DNA from: Neiella holothuriorum
GTDB lineage: Bacteria; Pseudomonadota; Gammaproteobacteria; Enterobacterales; Neiellaceae
Length of the DNA stretch: 64,000 nucleotides
NCBI RefSeq assembly: GCF_019457915.1
Contig: NZ_JAHZSS010000007.1
Location: 1 to 64,000 of the forward strand
Direction: 5' to 3'
The notes below the pieces were generated by a model. The model searched no databases. It was not told the DNA's origin and saw only the letters and a program-made list of their open reading frames with translations. Every line of letters begins with the position of its first letter. The stretch's first letter is position 1. Position numbers and translations under genes: made by a program. Below are positions 20,156-30,561 of this stretch, piece by piece.

Positions 20156-22630
20156 TTAAAACGTTTGTCCGACGTTAAACGAAAATGTTTCAGTTTTGTC
20201 ACCCACTTCGTCGGACATAGGTTTAGCAAAACTAAAGATCATTGGCCCCATAGGCGACAACCACTGTACGGTTAAGCCTACAGATGCCCTAAATTTGGTT
20301 GGATCAGAATAGTCATAGAGCTGAGCGAGCTGAGTACGGCTCAAATCTTTATAGCTATCATAATCAAATTCAGTGTCCCACAAGTTACCCACATCAACGA
20401 ACAAGCTGGTACGAACTGAGTTTTTGTATGCTTCGTCGAGGAACGGCGTCGGTACAATTAATTCGGCTGTACCTGTCACCATGGCATTACCACCAATCGA
20501 ACCCGAACTCACTTCTAGCACATCATATTCAGGCGGCAAGGCGATACTAGTACCACCGCCTGGGCCTGGTGAAGGATCAATACCGGTTTGGGTAATACGA
20601 CGAACACCACGAGGACCTACACCACGCGATTCGAAGCCACGAAGGCTCGAACTACCACCAGCCCGGTAGTTTTTAAAGAACGGCATAATGTGATCATGAC
20701 GTCCTTCTGAACCATAACCGTTACCGTAACCCAACGACGCAGAGGTTGATAGAACCCAGTCGTGGCGGCGGTCTAATGGCCAATATTGGCGATAGTTATA
20801 GCTCAACGTGAAATAGTTCAAGTCGCTGTTAGGCGTGGTGATCAACGCGTTAGCCGAGTTAGACGAACCACTCGTTGGGAACGTACCACGGTTCAAGGTA
20901 ATACGAGACCAACCAGCTGTTAAATCGAAGGTTTGGAAGTCCAACGGACCATCCGGGTTGGTTTCATCGCCGTAAATCAAATAGAACTCTCGGATCTGAT
21001 CGTAATCGTCCAAGTTTGATAGTTCGTTGTAGTTGTAACCAATACCAAAATTCACTCGGTTATATTCATCGAGCGGGAAGCCCAACGATGCCGAAGTACC
21101 ATAAGTGGTATTGTCATAGTTAATCAGGTTGGCGCTACCGGCGTCGAATTCTGAGTAGAAAATCCGGCCACCGAAGCTAACACCGTCTTTGGTGAAGTAC
21201 GGGTCGGTATAACTAAAGTCAGCACGGCGGTTATAACGGTTGGTGTTAATTTGCGCACCAATTTTATTACCCGTACCAAGGAAGTTATTTTGCTGCACAC
21301 CGGCCTGCAAACTCAAGCCTGAATCGGTACCGTAACCAACACCTGCAGTAAACGAGCCTGATGGCTGTTCTTTTACGGTAATTTCGAGATCAACCATGTC
21401 ATCTTGCGCTGGCAAGCGAATGGTTTCAGATTCAACCGTTTCGAAGAAACCAAGACGGTTCAGGCGGTTTTCCGATAACTCAACCGCAGAATTCGACAAC
21501 CAAGCCCCTTCGAGCTGACGCATTTCACGACGCAATACTTCATCTTTAGTAATGGTGTTACCAGCGTAGTTAATGCGGCGAACGTAAACACGTTTGCCCG
21601 GATTCACACTAACATTTAAGGTGACTTCGTTGGTTTCATCATCAATTTCAGGATAAGTGGTAACTTCTGGGTAGGCATAACCAAAGCGGCCTAAGTATTT
21701 GCTAATCCGCTCTTCTGAGAAAGTTACTTCCGCTGCGTTATAGAGGTCGCCTGAGCGCTGGGTAAACAATGCCAGCAGCACTTCTTTTTTGCCCATCAAA
21801 TCGCCAGACATTTTCACGTCATTAACGTGGTAAGGCTCACCTTCTTTCACGTTAATGGAAATGTAGATGGAGTCTTTGCTTGGCGTCATTGCGACCTGAG
21901 TTGATTCCACTTGAAAGCGGATATAACCACGGTCGCGGTAATAACTGGTTAGGGTTTCCAAGTCGCCTTCGAGCGTTTGTTTCTGATAGCGACGGTTGCC
22001 CATGATGTCCCACCACGGCAAGGTGTCGCGCAACTCTAAAGTTTCCAGCAATTCCTGATCAGGGTAAATGGTGTTACCCACGATGTTAATTTGGTCAATT
22101 TGCGCAGCATCACCTTCGGTGAAGACAAACTGAATGTTGACACGGTTACGTGGCAAAGGCGTCACAATCGCTTGAACCTTAGCGGTGTATTTACCGATGG
22201 AATAGTAGAAATCGGCCAAGCCTTTTTCTACATCGGCAATAACACTGCGCTCGAGCGATTCACCCACTTGAATTTTGGAAGAGTCTAAGCTTTCTTGCAG
22301 CTGCTCATCTTTAATGTCTTTGTTGCCGCTGAACTCAATACTACTGATGGTTGGTTTTTCTCGAACCTTAATCAGGAGAATGGTTTCGTCTTGATAAACT
22401 CGAATATCTTCGAAGTGATTGGAGGCATTGAGGCTTTGCAAAATAATTGCTGCGGTTTCCGCATCGACCGTATCGCCAACTTGAATGGGAACACTCAGTA
22501 ATGCCGCACCTAAAGCGACTCGCTGCAGCCCCTCAATACGAATATCTTCAACAACAAACGCATCCTGAGCCTGCAATGAGGCACTAGCTAACAGCGCTAA
22601 TGAAGCGATAAATGCAGATCTAATAGCCAT
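20156..22630 (-). CDS. bamA: Outer membrane protein assembly factor BamA
   Basis: BamA (824 aa) is the core Omp85 insertase for outer-membrane barrels. The signal peptide ends near residue 22 (SLQAQ). Five POTRA domains cover about 25-425, beginning with VEDIRIEGLQRV. The 16-strand barrel follows, with the loop-6 motif SLRGFESRGVGPRG near residue 660. The protein ends in Phe. It would insert the receptors encoded elsewhere in this window. Confidence 0.98.
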   Translation of the reverse strand: MAIRSAFIASLALLASASLQAQDAFVVEDIRIEGLQRVALGAALLSVPIQVGDTVDAETAAIILQSLNASNHFEDIRVYQDETILLIKVREKPTISSIEFSGNKDIKDEQLQESLDSSKIQVGESLERSVIADVEKGLADFYYSIGKYTAKVQAIVTPLPRNRVNIQFVFTEGDAAQIDQINIVGNTIYPDQELLETLELRDTLPWWDIMGNRRYQKQTLEGDLETLTSYYRDRGYIRFQVESTQVAMTPSKDSIYISINVKEGEPYHVNDVKMSGDLMGKKEVLLALFTQRSGDLYNAAEVTFSEERISKYLGRFGYAYPEVTTYPEIDDETNEVTLNVSVNPGKRVYVRRINYAGNTITKDEVLRREMRQLEGAWLSNSAVELSENRLNRLGFFETVESETIRLPAQDDMVDLEITVKEQPSGSFTAGVGYGTDSGLSLQAGVQQNNFLGTGNKIGAQINTNRYNRRADFSYTDPYFTKDGVSFGGRIFYSEFDAGSANLINYDNTTYGTSASLGFPLDEYNRVNFGIGYNYNELSNLDDYDQIREFYLIYGDETNPDGPLDFQTFDLTAGWSRITLNRGTFPTSGSSNSANALITTPNSDLNYFTLSYNYRQYWPLDRRHDWVLSTSASLGYGNGYGSEGRHDHIMPFFKNYRAGGSSSLRGFESRGVGPRGVRRITQTGIDPSPGPGGGTSIALPPEYDVLEVSSGSIGGNAMVTGTAELIVPTPFLDEAYKNSVRTSLFVDVGNLWDTEFDYDSYKDLSRTQLAQLYDYSDPTKFRASVGLTVQWLSPMGPMIFSFAKPMSDEVGDKTETFSFNVGQTF

Positions 22631-22665
22631 GTTTTCGTAACTTGTCCTTTATACCGCCAAGAGCT

Positions 22666-24006
22666 TTAAAACCGGGAAAAATCATTGAATAACGCAAGCC
22701 CCATCAACATCATCAGGGCTACGGATCCAATCTTGAATCCAACTTCTTGAATCTTTTCCGGTACGGGTCTCCCCGATAGAAGCTCAATAAAGTAATAGAG
22801 AAGGTGGCCGCCATCAAGCACTGGTAGAGGTAATAAGTTGATTATTCCAATATTGACCGAAATTAGCGCCACAAATCCCAAAAAATAAACAAAGCCGAAT
22901 GATGCACTGGTACCAGCCCCCTGTGCAATGGAAATCGGCCCACTTAAGTTCTTAACTGAGACATCACCCGTGATTAGCTTACCAATCATACTGATGCTCA
23001 ATGTTATCAACTGCCAGGTTTTATCAGCAGCTTTACCTATGGCCTCTAACGGGCCGTAAGTCAGGTTGAACACATAGTGTTCAGGCCATGGTTCTACCGT
23101 AGGAGCAATACCGAGGTAGCCGCGACCATTTTTATCACCCGGCGTAGCAGACAGTGTAACAACCTGCTCGTTTCGTTTGACGTCAAAATTGATAACTTGT
23201 TCAGGCGATTGTTGAATTATTTTTGCAATATCGTGCCAATCGGGCACAAATTGCCCATTAACAGCAACAATTTCATCACCAACGGCAAAGCCTGCTGCAG
23301 CGGCTGGCGTTGATGGTTCAACCTGATCAATGACCAATTGGATGCTTGGACGAAATGGTTCAAAGCCAATACTGCGTACCGCAGTTTGGGTTTCTGGGTC
23401 GAATTGCCATTGGCGCAAATCTAATTGGTAACTTTGCGCTCGCCCACTACCTGGCTGCTGTGCCTTGAGAAACAGCGACTCATCACCTATATGAGCAACC
23501 AAAGCTAGGTTGACCGCTTCCCAGTCGGGCGTTTCTCGGCCACTTACTTCCACAATCTGTAAGCGCCCATCGAGCCCAGCTTGTGCAGCTGGCGACTCTG
23601 GCACAACACCTTCGATAATCGGCTTAACCGTCATTACGCCCGACACAAACATCAGCCAGAAAGCGGCAACCGCCAATAACAAGTTTGCAAGTGGTCCGGC
23701 TGCGACAATCGCGATGCGTTGCCATACCGTTTTGTTGTTGAACGACAGGTGAGCTTGCTCAGGAGGAACATCGTCCACCCGCTCATCGAGCATTTTGACA
23801 TAGCCACCGAGGGGGATTGCCGCTACGACATATTCGGTGCCGGTTTTACCTGTACGACGGAACAAGGGTTTACCAAATCCGATGGAAAAGCGAAGCACCT
23901 TGACGCCACAGCGGCGAGCAACCCAATAATGGCCAAATTCATGAAAGGTGATCAGCACACCGAGGGCAACAACAAAAAATAGCAAATTCCAGAAAAAATC
24001 AAACAT
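22666..24006 (-). CDS. rseP: Site-2 protease RseP
   Basis: RseP (446 aa) is an inner-membrane zinc protease that cleaves anti-sigma factor RseA in the envelope-stress response. The zinc motif HEFGH is at residues 22-26 in the first membrane segment. Two PDZ domains span about 120-310, and the second active-site motif PVLDGGHLL lies in a C-terminal membrane segment. It lies 8 bases after dxr, upstream of bamA. Confidence 0.97.
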   Translation of the reverse strand: MFDFFWNLLFFVVALGVLITFHEFGHYWVARRCGVKVLRFSIGFGKPLFRRTGKTGTEYVVAAIPLGGYVKMLDERVDDVPPEQAHLSFNNKTVWQRIAIVAAGPLANLLLAVAAFWLMFVSGVMTVKPIIEGVVPESPAAQAGLDGRLQIVEVSGRETPDWEAVNLALVAHIGDESLFLKAQQPGSGRAQSYQLDLRQWQFDPETQTAVRSIGFEPFRPSIQLVIDQVEPSTPAAAAGFAVGDEIVAVNGQFVPDWHDIAKIIQQSPEQVINFDVKRNEQVVTLSATPGDKNGRGYLGIAPTVEPWPEHYVFNLTYGPLEAIGKAADKTWQLITLSISMIGKLITGDVSVKNLSGPISIAQGAGTSASFGFVYFLGFVALISVNIGIINLLPLPVLDGGHLLYYFIELLSGRPVPEKIQEVGFKIGSVALMMLMGLALFNDFSRF

Positions 24007-24014
24007 GGTAACCC

Positions 24015-25214
24015 TTAGCCCTGATTAGCCGTACAACATTGCTGAGCCATCGCTCGACCATGCTGATCAAGTGCCAGCACATCGTCAATAGAGGCAATAC
24101 GAATATCTGAGCCTCGCATCATTACCTCGCCATTCACTTTGGCAATATCAGTAAAACGAATATGGCCAGCTAAGAACTGTGCCACGCTCACTTCATTCGC
24201 CGCGTTCAATAGGGTACAGGCTTCTTGGCTGTCATGGCAGGCATCAATCGCAAGTTTCAAGCATGGATAACGATCGAAATCAGGCGTTAGAAACTCGAGT
24301 TTGGCAATACTGGCAAAATCAAGAGGCTCAACGCCGGATGTTCCTCGGTTAGGGAACAGCATGGCATGGGCGATAGGCGTGCGCATGTCAGGTTGACCAA
24401 GTTGCGCCAATACCGAACCATCAGTGTATTGCACCATCGAGTGAATGACCGACTGAGGATGCAGCACTACCTCAATTTGTTCGGGCTTGGCATCAAACAA
24501 CCAACAGGCTTCAATAAATTCCAAGCCTTTGTTCATCATGGTGGCAGAATCGACTGAAATCTTTTGCCCCATCGACCAGTTGGGATGGGCAACGGCTTGT
24601 GCCGGAGTTTTATCGGTTAATTCGGCAATCGGGGTTTCGCGAAAAGGGCCGCCCGAGCCGGTCAGCAAAATCTTGCTGATGCCAGACGCAGATAAATCGC
24701 CGCGTTGACGTTGCTGCCATTGGGCTGGCAAGCATTGGAAGATGGCATTGTGTTCACTATCGATAGGCAGCAACTCAGCGCCGTGCTCTCGAACCGCATC
24801 CATAAACAATTGACCAGCAGACACCAAGGATTCTTTGTTCGCCAGCAAGACCCGCTTTCCGGTTTTAGCGGCAGCCAAGGTTGGCAGCAATCCGGCCGCG
24901 CCGACAATGGCTGCCATCACCTGGTCGACTTCTGGTGCAGATGCAATATCCACCAGCGCATCGGCACCGTGAGCAATTTGAGTTGCCGGTGCTAGCTCAG
25001 CTAGCTCGCGCTGTAACCACGTCGCTTGTTCGGCAGTTGCAACGACCGCCACTTGTGGTCGGAATTCCAGCACCAATTGGCGCAGCTCCGCTACTCGAGA
25101 GTGACTAGATAGTGCATATACTTGAAAATGTTCGGGATGACGGCGAACCACATCAAGGGTGCTGACGCCGATAGAGCCGGTTGCGCCCAAGACCGTGAGT
25201 TGCTGTAAAGCCAT
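24015..25214 (-). CDS. dxr: 1-deoxy-D-xylulose-5-phosphate reductoisomerase
   Basis: Dxr (399 aa) makes 2-C-methyl-D-erythritol 4-phosphate with NADPH, the committed step of the MEP isoprenoid pathway. The N-terminal [14 protein letters not shown] is the NADPH-binding loop. [22 protein letters not shown] and [13 protein letters not shown] are conserved substrate and metal motifs. The order cdsA-dxr-rseP is the Pseudomonas arrangement. In E. coli, dxr lies before uppS. Confidence 0.97.
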   Translation of the reverse strand: MALQQLTVLGATGSIGVSTLDVVRRHPEHFQVYALSSHSRVAELRQLVLEFRPQVAVVATAEQATWLQRELAELAPATQIAHGADALVDIASAPEVDQVMAAIVGAAGLLPTLAAAKTGKRVLLANKESLVSAGQLFMDAVREHGAELLPIDSEHNAIFQCLPAQWQQRQRGDLSASGISKILLTGSGGPFRETPIAELTDKTPAQAVAHPNWSMGQKISVDSATMMNKGLEFIEACWLFDAKPEQIEVVLHPQSVIHSMVQYTDGSVLAQLGQPDMRTPIAHAMLFPNRGTSGVEPLDFASIAKLEFLTPDFDRYPCLKLAIDACHDSQEACTLLNAANEVSVAQFLAGHIRFTDIAKVNGEVMMRGSDIRIASIDDVLALDQHGRAMAQQCCTANQG

Positions 25215-25216
25215 GG

Positions 25217-26074
25217 TTAAACCGCCCAGTAAATCGCGCCGAGAGTAAACACCGGAATAGCTGCAGTCAGGCTATCAACACGATCTAAAATACCGCCGTG
25301 GCCTGGTAAAATATTGCCGCTGTCTTTAATACCCGCATCACGCTTGAGCATACTTTCAACCAAATCGCCGAGCACGCCAGCAATCACGCTCAAGTAACAA
25401 AACGCTAAATAAACACCAAGGTTTTCAGAAGCTGCCGGGAAGTACCACAGACCACCAAGCACAATGAGTGTTGCTAACAGCAGGCCGCCGAGCAGCCCTT
25501 CAACCGTTTTGCCAGGGCTGACGCGAGGCAGTAGTTTGTTCTTACCGAATGCGCGACCAAAGATATAACCACCGGTATCAGCCGCCCAAACTAACAATAG
25601 CGCCATGAGTAACAGGGCAATACCGGTATAAGACTGCTCTGAGGGAATAGACCGCAATGCGATCATCGCTAGCCCCCACGGGATGAGTGTAAGCCAGCCT
25701 ATAACCGCCTTTGCTGGCCAACTACGCCACATCGGCTGTGCCGACGGATAGACTAAAACTAAGATCAAGGCGATCGTCCACCAAGCCATCGCCAACCAGA
25801 GGGCAATGACGAACCAATCAGCCAAATCAACCCCATGCCAATGGTTACCGGCAAGGCTAGAAGCGAGTACAGCTGCAACAATGGCAACTGATGCAGCACC
25901 ATAAATGGTGCGCAACCGGCGCTTTAAGCCTCCCATTAGGGTGCCCCACTCCCAAGCCGCCAGCATGAGAATACAACCAATGGCAATTTCAAAACCGGTA
26001 TCCGACAGTAAGAAAATTCCTGCCAATGCGAGCGGCAACAAAACCAACGCCGTGAGAATTCGAAGTTTTAACAT
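25217..26074 (-). CDS. cdsA: Phosphatidate cytidylyltransferase
   Basis: CdsA (285 aa) makes CDP-diacylglycerol from phosphatidate and CTP, the entry to all phospholipids. It is a polytopic membrane protein with many Leu/Ala-rich segments. The family signature near the C-terminus is [19 protein letters not shown]. Its ATG follows directly on the uppS stop codon (TAAATG), which suggests coupling. Confidence 0.96.
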   Translation of the reverse strand: MLKLRILTALVLLPLALAGIFLLSDTGFEIAIGCILMLAAWEWGTLMGGLKRRLRTIYGAASVAIVAAVLASSLAGNHWHGVDLADWFVIALWLAMAWWTIALILVLVYPSAQPMWRSWPAKAVIGWLTLIPWGLAMIALRSIPSEQSYTGIALLLMALLLVWAADTGGYIFGRAFGKNKLLPRVSPGKTVEGLLGGLLLATLIVLGGLWYFPAASENLGVYLAFCYLSVIAGVLGDLVESMLKRDAGIKDSGNILPGHGGILDRVDSLTAAIPVFTLGAIYWAV

Positions 26075-26845
26075 TTATTCTTCCCCGTGTGTCACAGCGT
26101 CGGGTTTCTGCACTTGCTCGCCGGTACAGCCAAAGCGGCGTTCGCGTTGCAAAAATGATTGGATCGCTTGTTCAAACACGGTTTCATCAAAGTCGGGCCA
26201 GAGGGTATCGGTGAAATAGAATTCAGTATAGGCAGCTTGCCAAATGAGGAAGTTGCTAATGCGATGATCGCCACCGGTACGAATCATCAAGTCAGGATCG
26301 GGCACACCGCCCAAACAGGTTTGTTCGGCAAACATGACTTCATCAATGTCATCAATTTGTAATTCGCCAGATTTAACCTGCGCGGCAATTCGCTTGGTGG
26401 TATCGACCACATCCCAGCGACCACCGTAATTAGCGGCAATATTAAGTAATAAGCCTTGATTGTTAGCCGTTCGTTCTTCGGCTTCTGTTATTTTTTGCTG
26501 CAACTTGTCACTAAAGCGAGAAATATCACCAATGATTTTTAGACGAACTTGGTTCTTATGGAGCCGTTTCACTTCACTCGTTAAAACACTCATGAAGAGC
26601 TCCATCAGCACGCCAACTTCCTTTTTAGGTCGGCGCCAGTTTTCACTGCTAAAGGCGTAGAGAGTGAGAGCTTTAATGCCTTTGGAGCCGGCAAATCGGA
26701 CAGCATTTCGAACAGACTGAACACCTGATTTATGGCCAAAAATCCGCGGCTTATTGCGCTGCTGAGCCCAGCGACCATTACCATCCATAATGATGGCAAC
26801 GTGCTTAATCGGGTATTGGTTACCAGCTTGCTCCGAGTCTGCCAT
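26075..26845 (-). CDS. uppS: Undecaprenyl diphosphate synthase
   Basis: UppS (256 aa) extends farnesyl-PP with eight isopentenyl units to the C55 carrier used for peptidoglycan and O-antigen. The signature IIMDGNGRWAQQR carries the catalytic Asp, and FSSENWRRP and GGRWDVVD are conserved. The ATG at 26845 is chosen over a TTG two codons upstream. A terminator at 26924-26957 separates it from frr, so it should have its own promoter and may head the 14-gene block uppS to tilS. Confidence 0.96.
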   Translation of the reverse strand: MADSEQAGNQYPIKHVAIIMDGNGRWAQQRNKPRIFGHKSGVQSVRNAVRFAGSKGIKALTLYAFSSENWRRPKKEVGVLMELFMSVLTSEVKRLHKNQVRLKIIGDISRFSDKLQQKITEAEERTANNQGLLLNIAANYGGRWDVVDTTKRIAAQVKSGELQIDDIDEVMFAEQTCLGGVPDPDLMIRTGGDHRISNFLIWQAAYTEFYFTDTLWPDFDETVFEQAIQSFLQRERRFGCTGEQVQKPDAVTHGEE

Positions 26846-26923
26846 TCTCAATCCATTAAAAAATCACAAGATATCATACAAATTCTGCTAACGATTCAGT
26901 CAAATGCGTCAGTAGAATTGGTA

Positions 26924-26957
26924 TAAAAAAACGCCGCTCCATCGGAGGTGCGGCGTA
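26924..26957 (-). terminator. Terminator of frr
   Basis: The imperfect stem ACGCCGC...CTCC pairs with GGAG...CGGCGT, followed on the minus strand by seven T. It lies about 26 bases after the frr stop codon. Confidence 0.85.
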
Positions 26958-26982
26958 ATCATCAAGTTAACCAAGCGAGCGA

Positions 26983-27540
26983 TTAAATTTCAAGAAGTTC
27001 TGCTTCTTTCACTTTAAGCAGCTCATCAACATTTTTGATGAACGTGTCGGTCAGTTTTTGAATGTCGTCAACTGCATTGCGTTCTTCGTCTTCAGAAATT
27101 TCTTTTTCTTTCAACAATGATTTGAAATCACTGTTGGCATCACGACGAATGTTACGAATGGCGATACGACCAGATTCAGCTTCACCGCGAACCACTTTGA
27201 TCAGATCTTTACGACGCTCTTCTGTCAGCGGAGGCAATGGAATACGGATAACCGTACCGGCTGAATTTGGGTTCAAGCCCAAATCAGAGCTCATAATGGC
27301 CTTCTCAACAGCTTGAATCATGCTCTTATCGAACACGGTCACAGCTAGGGTACGAGAATCCTGAACCGTTACGTTACCAACTTGGTTGAGAGGAGTGGCA
27401 GCGCCATAGTAAGAAACAGAGATGTTATCGAGCAGGCTTGGATGGGCGCGGCCTGTACGAATTTTGGCCATCTGGCCTTTCAGCGATTCAATGCTTTTTT
27501 CCATGCGAGTCTTCGCATCAGCTTTAATATCGTCAATCAC
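26983..27540 (-). CDS. frr: Ribosome recycling factor
   Basis: RRF (185 aa) splits post-termination ribosomes together with EF-G. The length and motifs ([37 protein letters not shown]) are typical. It starts with GTG at 27540, 7 bases after AAGGTG. It follows pyrH and ends in a terminator. Confidence 0.97.
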   Translation of the reverse strand: MIDDIKADAKTRMEKSIESLKGQMAKIRTGRAHPSLLDNISVSYYGAATPLNQVGNVTVQDSRTLAVTVFDKSMIQAVEKAIMSSDLGLNPNSAGTVIRIPLPPLTEERRKDLIKVVRGEAESGRIAIRNIRRDANSDFKSLLKEKEISEDEERNAVDDIQKLTDTFIKNVDELLKVKEAELLEI

Positions 27541-27581
27541 TTTGTGTCACCTTCTATCCAGTACGATTCGAGCTCACACCA

Positions 27582-28313
27582 TTACTTGGTGTGGCAAATA
27601 AGTGTGCCTTCTGGCTCACCCATTACAATTTGTTTCAGCACGCCCGGCTTGTTCATATTAAACACCCGAATAGGCAAGCTGTGGTCGCGGGCTAGCGTAA
27701 ATGCAGCTAAGTCCATCACCCGAAGTTCTTTGTCCAATACGTCTGAATAATCAAGCGTATGGAATAGTTCAGCGTCTGGGTTGGTCACCGGATCAGCAGA
27801 GTAAACGCCATCTACCTTGGTGCCTTTGAGAACCACGTCCGCTTCAATTTCAATACCGCGCAAGCAGGCAGCAGAATCCGTGGTAAAAAATGGGTTGCCG
27901 GTACCGGCAGAGAAAATCACCACTCGGCCTTGGCGCAACAAGCTAATCGCTTCTGCCCAATTGTAAGTGTCACACACGCCGTTGAGGGGGATTGCAGACA
28001 TTAAACGGGTGGTTACATGGTTTCGGGCCAGCGCATCGCGCATTGCCAAACCATTCATCAGTGTTGCCAACATGCCCATGTGATCGCCAACGACACGGTT
28101 CATGCCCGCTTTCGCTAGTTTTTCACCGCGGAACAAGTTGCCACCGCCAATCACTAAACCAACCTGAATGCCCATTTCTATCAAGTCTTTGACTTCTAAG
28201 GCCATGCGGTCTAACACATGCGGGTCAATACCAAAACCTTCGTCTCCCATTAGTGCTTCACCGGAGAGTTTCAGAAGGATGCGACGATAATTGAATTTAG
28301 GGTTGGTGGTCAT
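27582..28313 (-). CDS. pyrH: UMP kinase
   Basis: PyrH (243 aa) phosphorylates UMP to UDP in pyrimidine synthesis. It is an amino-acid-kinase-fold hexamer. [32 protein letters not shown] and [15 protein letters not shown] are the conserved nucleotide and UMP-binding motifs. It lies between tsf and frr, the usual order. Confidence 0.97.
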   Translation of the reverse strand: MTTNPKFNYRRILLKLSGEALMGDEGFGIDPHVLDRMALEVKDLIEMGIQVGLVIGGGNLFRGEKLAKAGMNRVVGDHMGMLATLMNGLAMRDALARNHVTTRLMSAIPLNGVCDTYNWAEAISLLRQGRVVIFSAGTGNPFFTTDSAACLRGIEIEADVVLKGTKVDGVYSADPVTNPDAELFHTLDYSDVLDKELRVMDLAAFTLARDHSLPIRVFNMNKPGVLKQIVMGEPEGTLICHTK

Positions 28314-28337
28314 GTTTGCGTCCTATGCGAAGAATGA

Positions 28338-28369
28338 AGGTGTACCATCGAGGACCGACGATACACCTG
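28338..28369. other. Inverted repeat between tsf and pyrH
   Basis: AGGTGTA (28338-28344) pairs with TACACCT (28363-28369), and the inner CATCG/CGACG pairs nearly, forming a stable hairpin in the 100-base tsf-pyrH gap. It lacks a T run, so it may be a processing or partial termination site rather than a full terminator. Confidence 0.4.
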
Positions 28370-28415
28370 AGCAGCTTAAGTATAAAGACTTCCGAGAGAA
28401 CCTCGAAACTTTATC

Positions 28416-29264
28416 TTATTTTTTAGCAGCTTCGATTTGAGCCGCAACTTCAGCAGCAAAATCTTCTTCTTTCTTCTCGATACCTTCACCAACTTCCAAG
28501 CGGATGAATGTAGTCACAGAAGCAGACTTCTCTTTCAGCATTTCGCCAACTGATTTCTTAGGCTCCATGATGAAGGCTTGACCAGTAAGAGAGATCTCAC
28601 CAGTGAACTTCTTCATGCGGCCAGTAACCATTTTTTCAGCGATTTCCTGAGGCTTGCCTTCGTTCATCGCGATTTCAACTTGAATTGCTTTTTCTTTTTC
28701 AACAACTTCAGCTGGAACGTCTTCAGGTTTTACGAATTCTGGCTTAGAAGCAGCAACGTGCATAGCAACGTGCTTCAGTGTTTCTGCGTCGCCTTCACCA
28801 GCAACAACAACACCGATACGGGCGCCGTGGCGGTATGAAGCTAATACAGCGCCGTCAACGTACGCTAAGCGACGAACGTTGATGTTTTCACCGATTTTTG
28901 CAACCAGCTGAATACGCTCTTCTTCGAACTTAGCGGCTAACTCTTCGATAGTGGTTTTTGCTTCTGCTGCAGCTGCAACAACTTTATTAGCAAAAGCCAA
29001 GAAATTTTCGTCTTTAGCAACGAAGTCTGTTTGACAGTTAACTTCAACCAGTGCAGCAAAACCTGCACCTTCAGCGATAAGAATTGTACCTTCAGCAGCG
29101 ATGTTGCCAGCTTTCTTAGCGGCTTTCGCTTGACCGTTCTTACGCATGTTTTCGATTGCTAAATCAATGTCACCGTCAGTTTCAGTTAACGCTTTTTTAC
29201 AATCCATCATGCCCGCGCCTGTGCGTTCGCGGAGCTCTTTTACCAGGGCAGCAGTAATTGCCAT
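28416..29264 (-). CDS. tsf: Elongation factor Ts
   Basis: EF-Ts (282 aa) recharges EF-Tu by exchanging GDP for GTP. The N-terminal UBA-like domain ([19 protein letters not shown]) and the [10 protein letters not shown] motif that contacts EF-Tu are intact. It lies 238 bases after rpsB with a hairpin in between. Confidence 0.98.
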   Translation of the reverse strand: MAITAALVKELRERTGAGMMDCKKALTETDGDIDLAIENMRKNGQAKAAKKAGNIAAEGTILIAEGAGFAALVEVNCQTDFVAKDENFLAFANKVVAAAAEAKTTIEELAAKFEEERIQLVAKIGENINVRRLAYVDGAVLASYRHGARIGVVVAGEGDAETLKHVAMHVAASKPEFVKPEDVPAEVVEKEKAIQVEIAMNEGKPQEIAEKMVTGRMKKFTGEISLTGQAFIMEPKKSVGEMLKEKSASVTTFIRLEVGEGIEKKEEDFAAEVAAQIEAAKK

Positions 29265-29304
29265 CTCAGTTTTCCTCAGAATTTGGACTTTGCAAGGTGT
29301 ATGG

Positions 29305-29331
29305 AAAAGGGGTCAGAACTGACCCCTTTAT
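29305..29331 (-). terminator. Attenuator-like hairpin between rpsB and tsf
   Basis: AAAGGGGTCAG (29306-29316) and CTGACCCCTTT (29319-29329) form an inverted repeat. On the minus strand it is followed by only a short T stretch. A partial terminator here would lower tsf transcription relative to rpsB, as is known for the E. coli rpsB-tsf gap. Nothing else is evident in 29265-29502. Confidence 0.55.
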
Positions 29332-29502
29332 CCAAAACTATACATCGGCTTGGATCAATAAGGGTTTATCCGGCTTTAATTAAGGCGTCTACTTCGTTGG
29401 CCGCGCTTCTTCATACCATCGCTTAGTTACCTAAGCTCAAGGAGCTGAAGAATCTTGCTGCCTCGTATTCACCTTAATTAGCTTGGATAAAGTGTTCCTT
29501 AC

Positions 29503-30234
29503 TTACTCCGCGGCTTCTTCTACGAAGTCGCCTTCTTTGGCAGCAACAGTGTTGCTGTCACGACCTTCAACTGCAGCCGCTGCAACAGAGCTGGTGTACA
29601 GCTGAATTGCACGGATTGCATCATCGTTGCCAGGAACAACGTAATCAACACCAGCAGGTGAAGAGTTCGTATCAACCACAGCTACAACTGGGATACCCAG
29701 GTTGTTGGCTTCTTTAATGGCGATGTGTTCGTGTTCTGCATCGATAACAAAGATCGCATCAGGCAGGCCGCCCATGTCTTTGATACCACCAAGGCTTTTT
29801 TCCAGCTTGTCCATTTCGCGAGCACGCATCAGCGCCTCTTTCTTGGTCAGCTTTTCAAAAGTACCGTCTTGGCTTTGCGCTTCAAGGTCTTTTAGACGCT
29901 TGATGGACTGACGCACAGTTTTCCAGTTAGTCAGCATGCCACCCAACCAGCGGTGGTTAACATAGAACTGACCCGCACTAACTGCAGACTCTTTGATCGC
30001 TTCGCCAGCAGCACGCTTGGTGCCAACGAACAGGATCTTGCCGCGCTTAGATGCAACGTTGGAAATGAAGTTCAATGCGTCATTGAACATTGGAACTGTT
30101 TGCTCAAGGTTGATGATATGAACCTTGTTACGAGCACCAAAGATGAAAGGCTTCATCTGTGGGTTCCAGTAGCGAGTTTGGTGACCAAAGTGCACGCCAG
30201 CTTTAAGCATGTCGCGCATAGATACGTTTGCCAT
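29503..30234 (-). CDS. rpsB: 30S ribosomal protein S2
   Basis: S2 (243 aa) is a small-subunit protein needed for binding S1. [20 protein letters not shown] and [10 protein letters not shown] are the family signatures. It heads the rpsB-tsf-pyrH-frr group and lies divergent to map, with a conserved-looking leader upstream. Confidence 0.98.
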   Translation of the reverse strand: MANVSMRDMLKAGVHFGHQTRYWNPQMKPFIFGARNKVHIINLEQTVPMFNDALNFISNVASKRGKILFVGTKRAAGEAIKESAVSAGQFYVNHRWLGGMLTNWKTVRQSIKRLKDLEAQSQDGTFEKLTKKEALMRAREMDKLEKSLGGIKDMGGLPDAIFVIDAEHEHIAIKEANNLGIPVVAVVDTNSSPAGVDYVVPGNDDAIRAIQLYTSSVAAAAVEGRDSNTVAAKEGDFVEEAAE

Positions 30235-30244
30235 AATTACCTCT

Positions 30245-30315
30245 TCAATTCGGGTTAGGCCTCCACGTATCCCATATAACCGACCTCAATGAGGCACCCC
30301 GGTATATGTGTCGAT
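30245..30315 (-). promoter_or_regulatory. Probable rpsB 5' leader (S2 autoregulation element)
   Basis: Read on the minus strand, the rpsB leader contains a CCTCATTGAGG hairpin and then GGTTATATGGGATACGTGG and GGCCTAACCC. This resembles the structured rpsB leader of gammaproteobacteria through which S2 represses its own translation. The match is from memory of that leader and from the visible pairing. The rest of the 327-base gap to map should hold the two divergent promoters. Confidence 0.5.
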
Positions 30316-30561
30316 ACGTGTGTGTTATTTAAAGCCCATTCCGTGACGTTTTGACGACAGCAGAGCGGACCACTCTAGTGATCAATTCATGTGATGCGAA
30401 TCGCATTTGCGAATTGTCGGCGCGCTTTATAACATAGTCAGCCATTTTGAACAATCTACCGCCGCTGATTTCAGCAAATCGGTCGCTTGTTTTTGTAAAG
30501 ATACTGAACCAGTCACACCCGGGCATTAAACACCCGATGTTATGTGGCAACGGGCCCGTGA

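Noticed and set aside
30329-30550. Minus-strand open frame upstream of rpsB
   Set aside because: It lies in the rpsB-map divergent promoter region and has low coding character and no family match.
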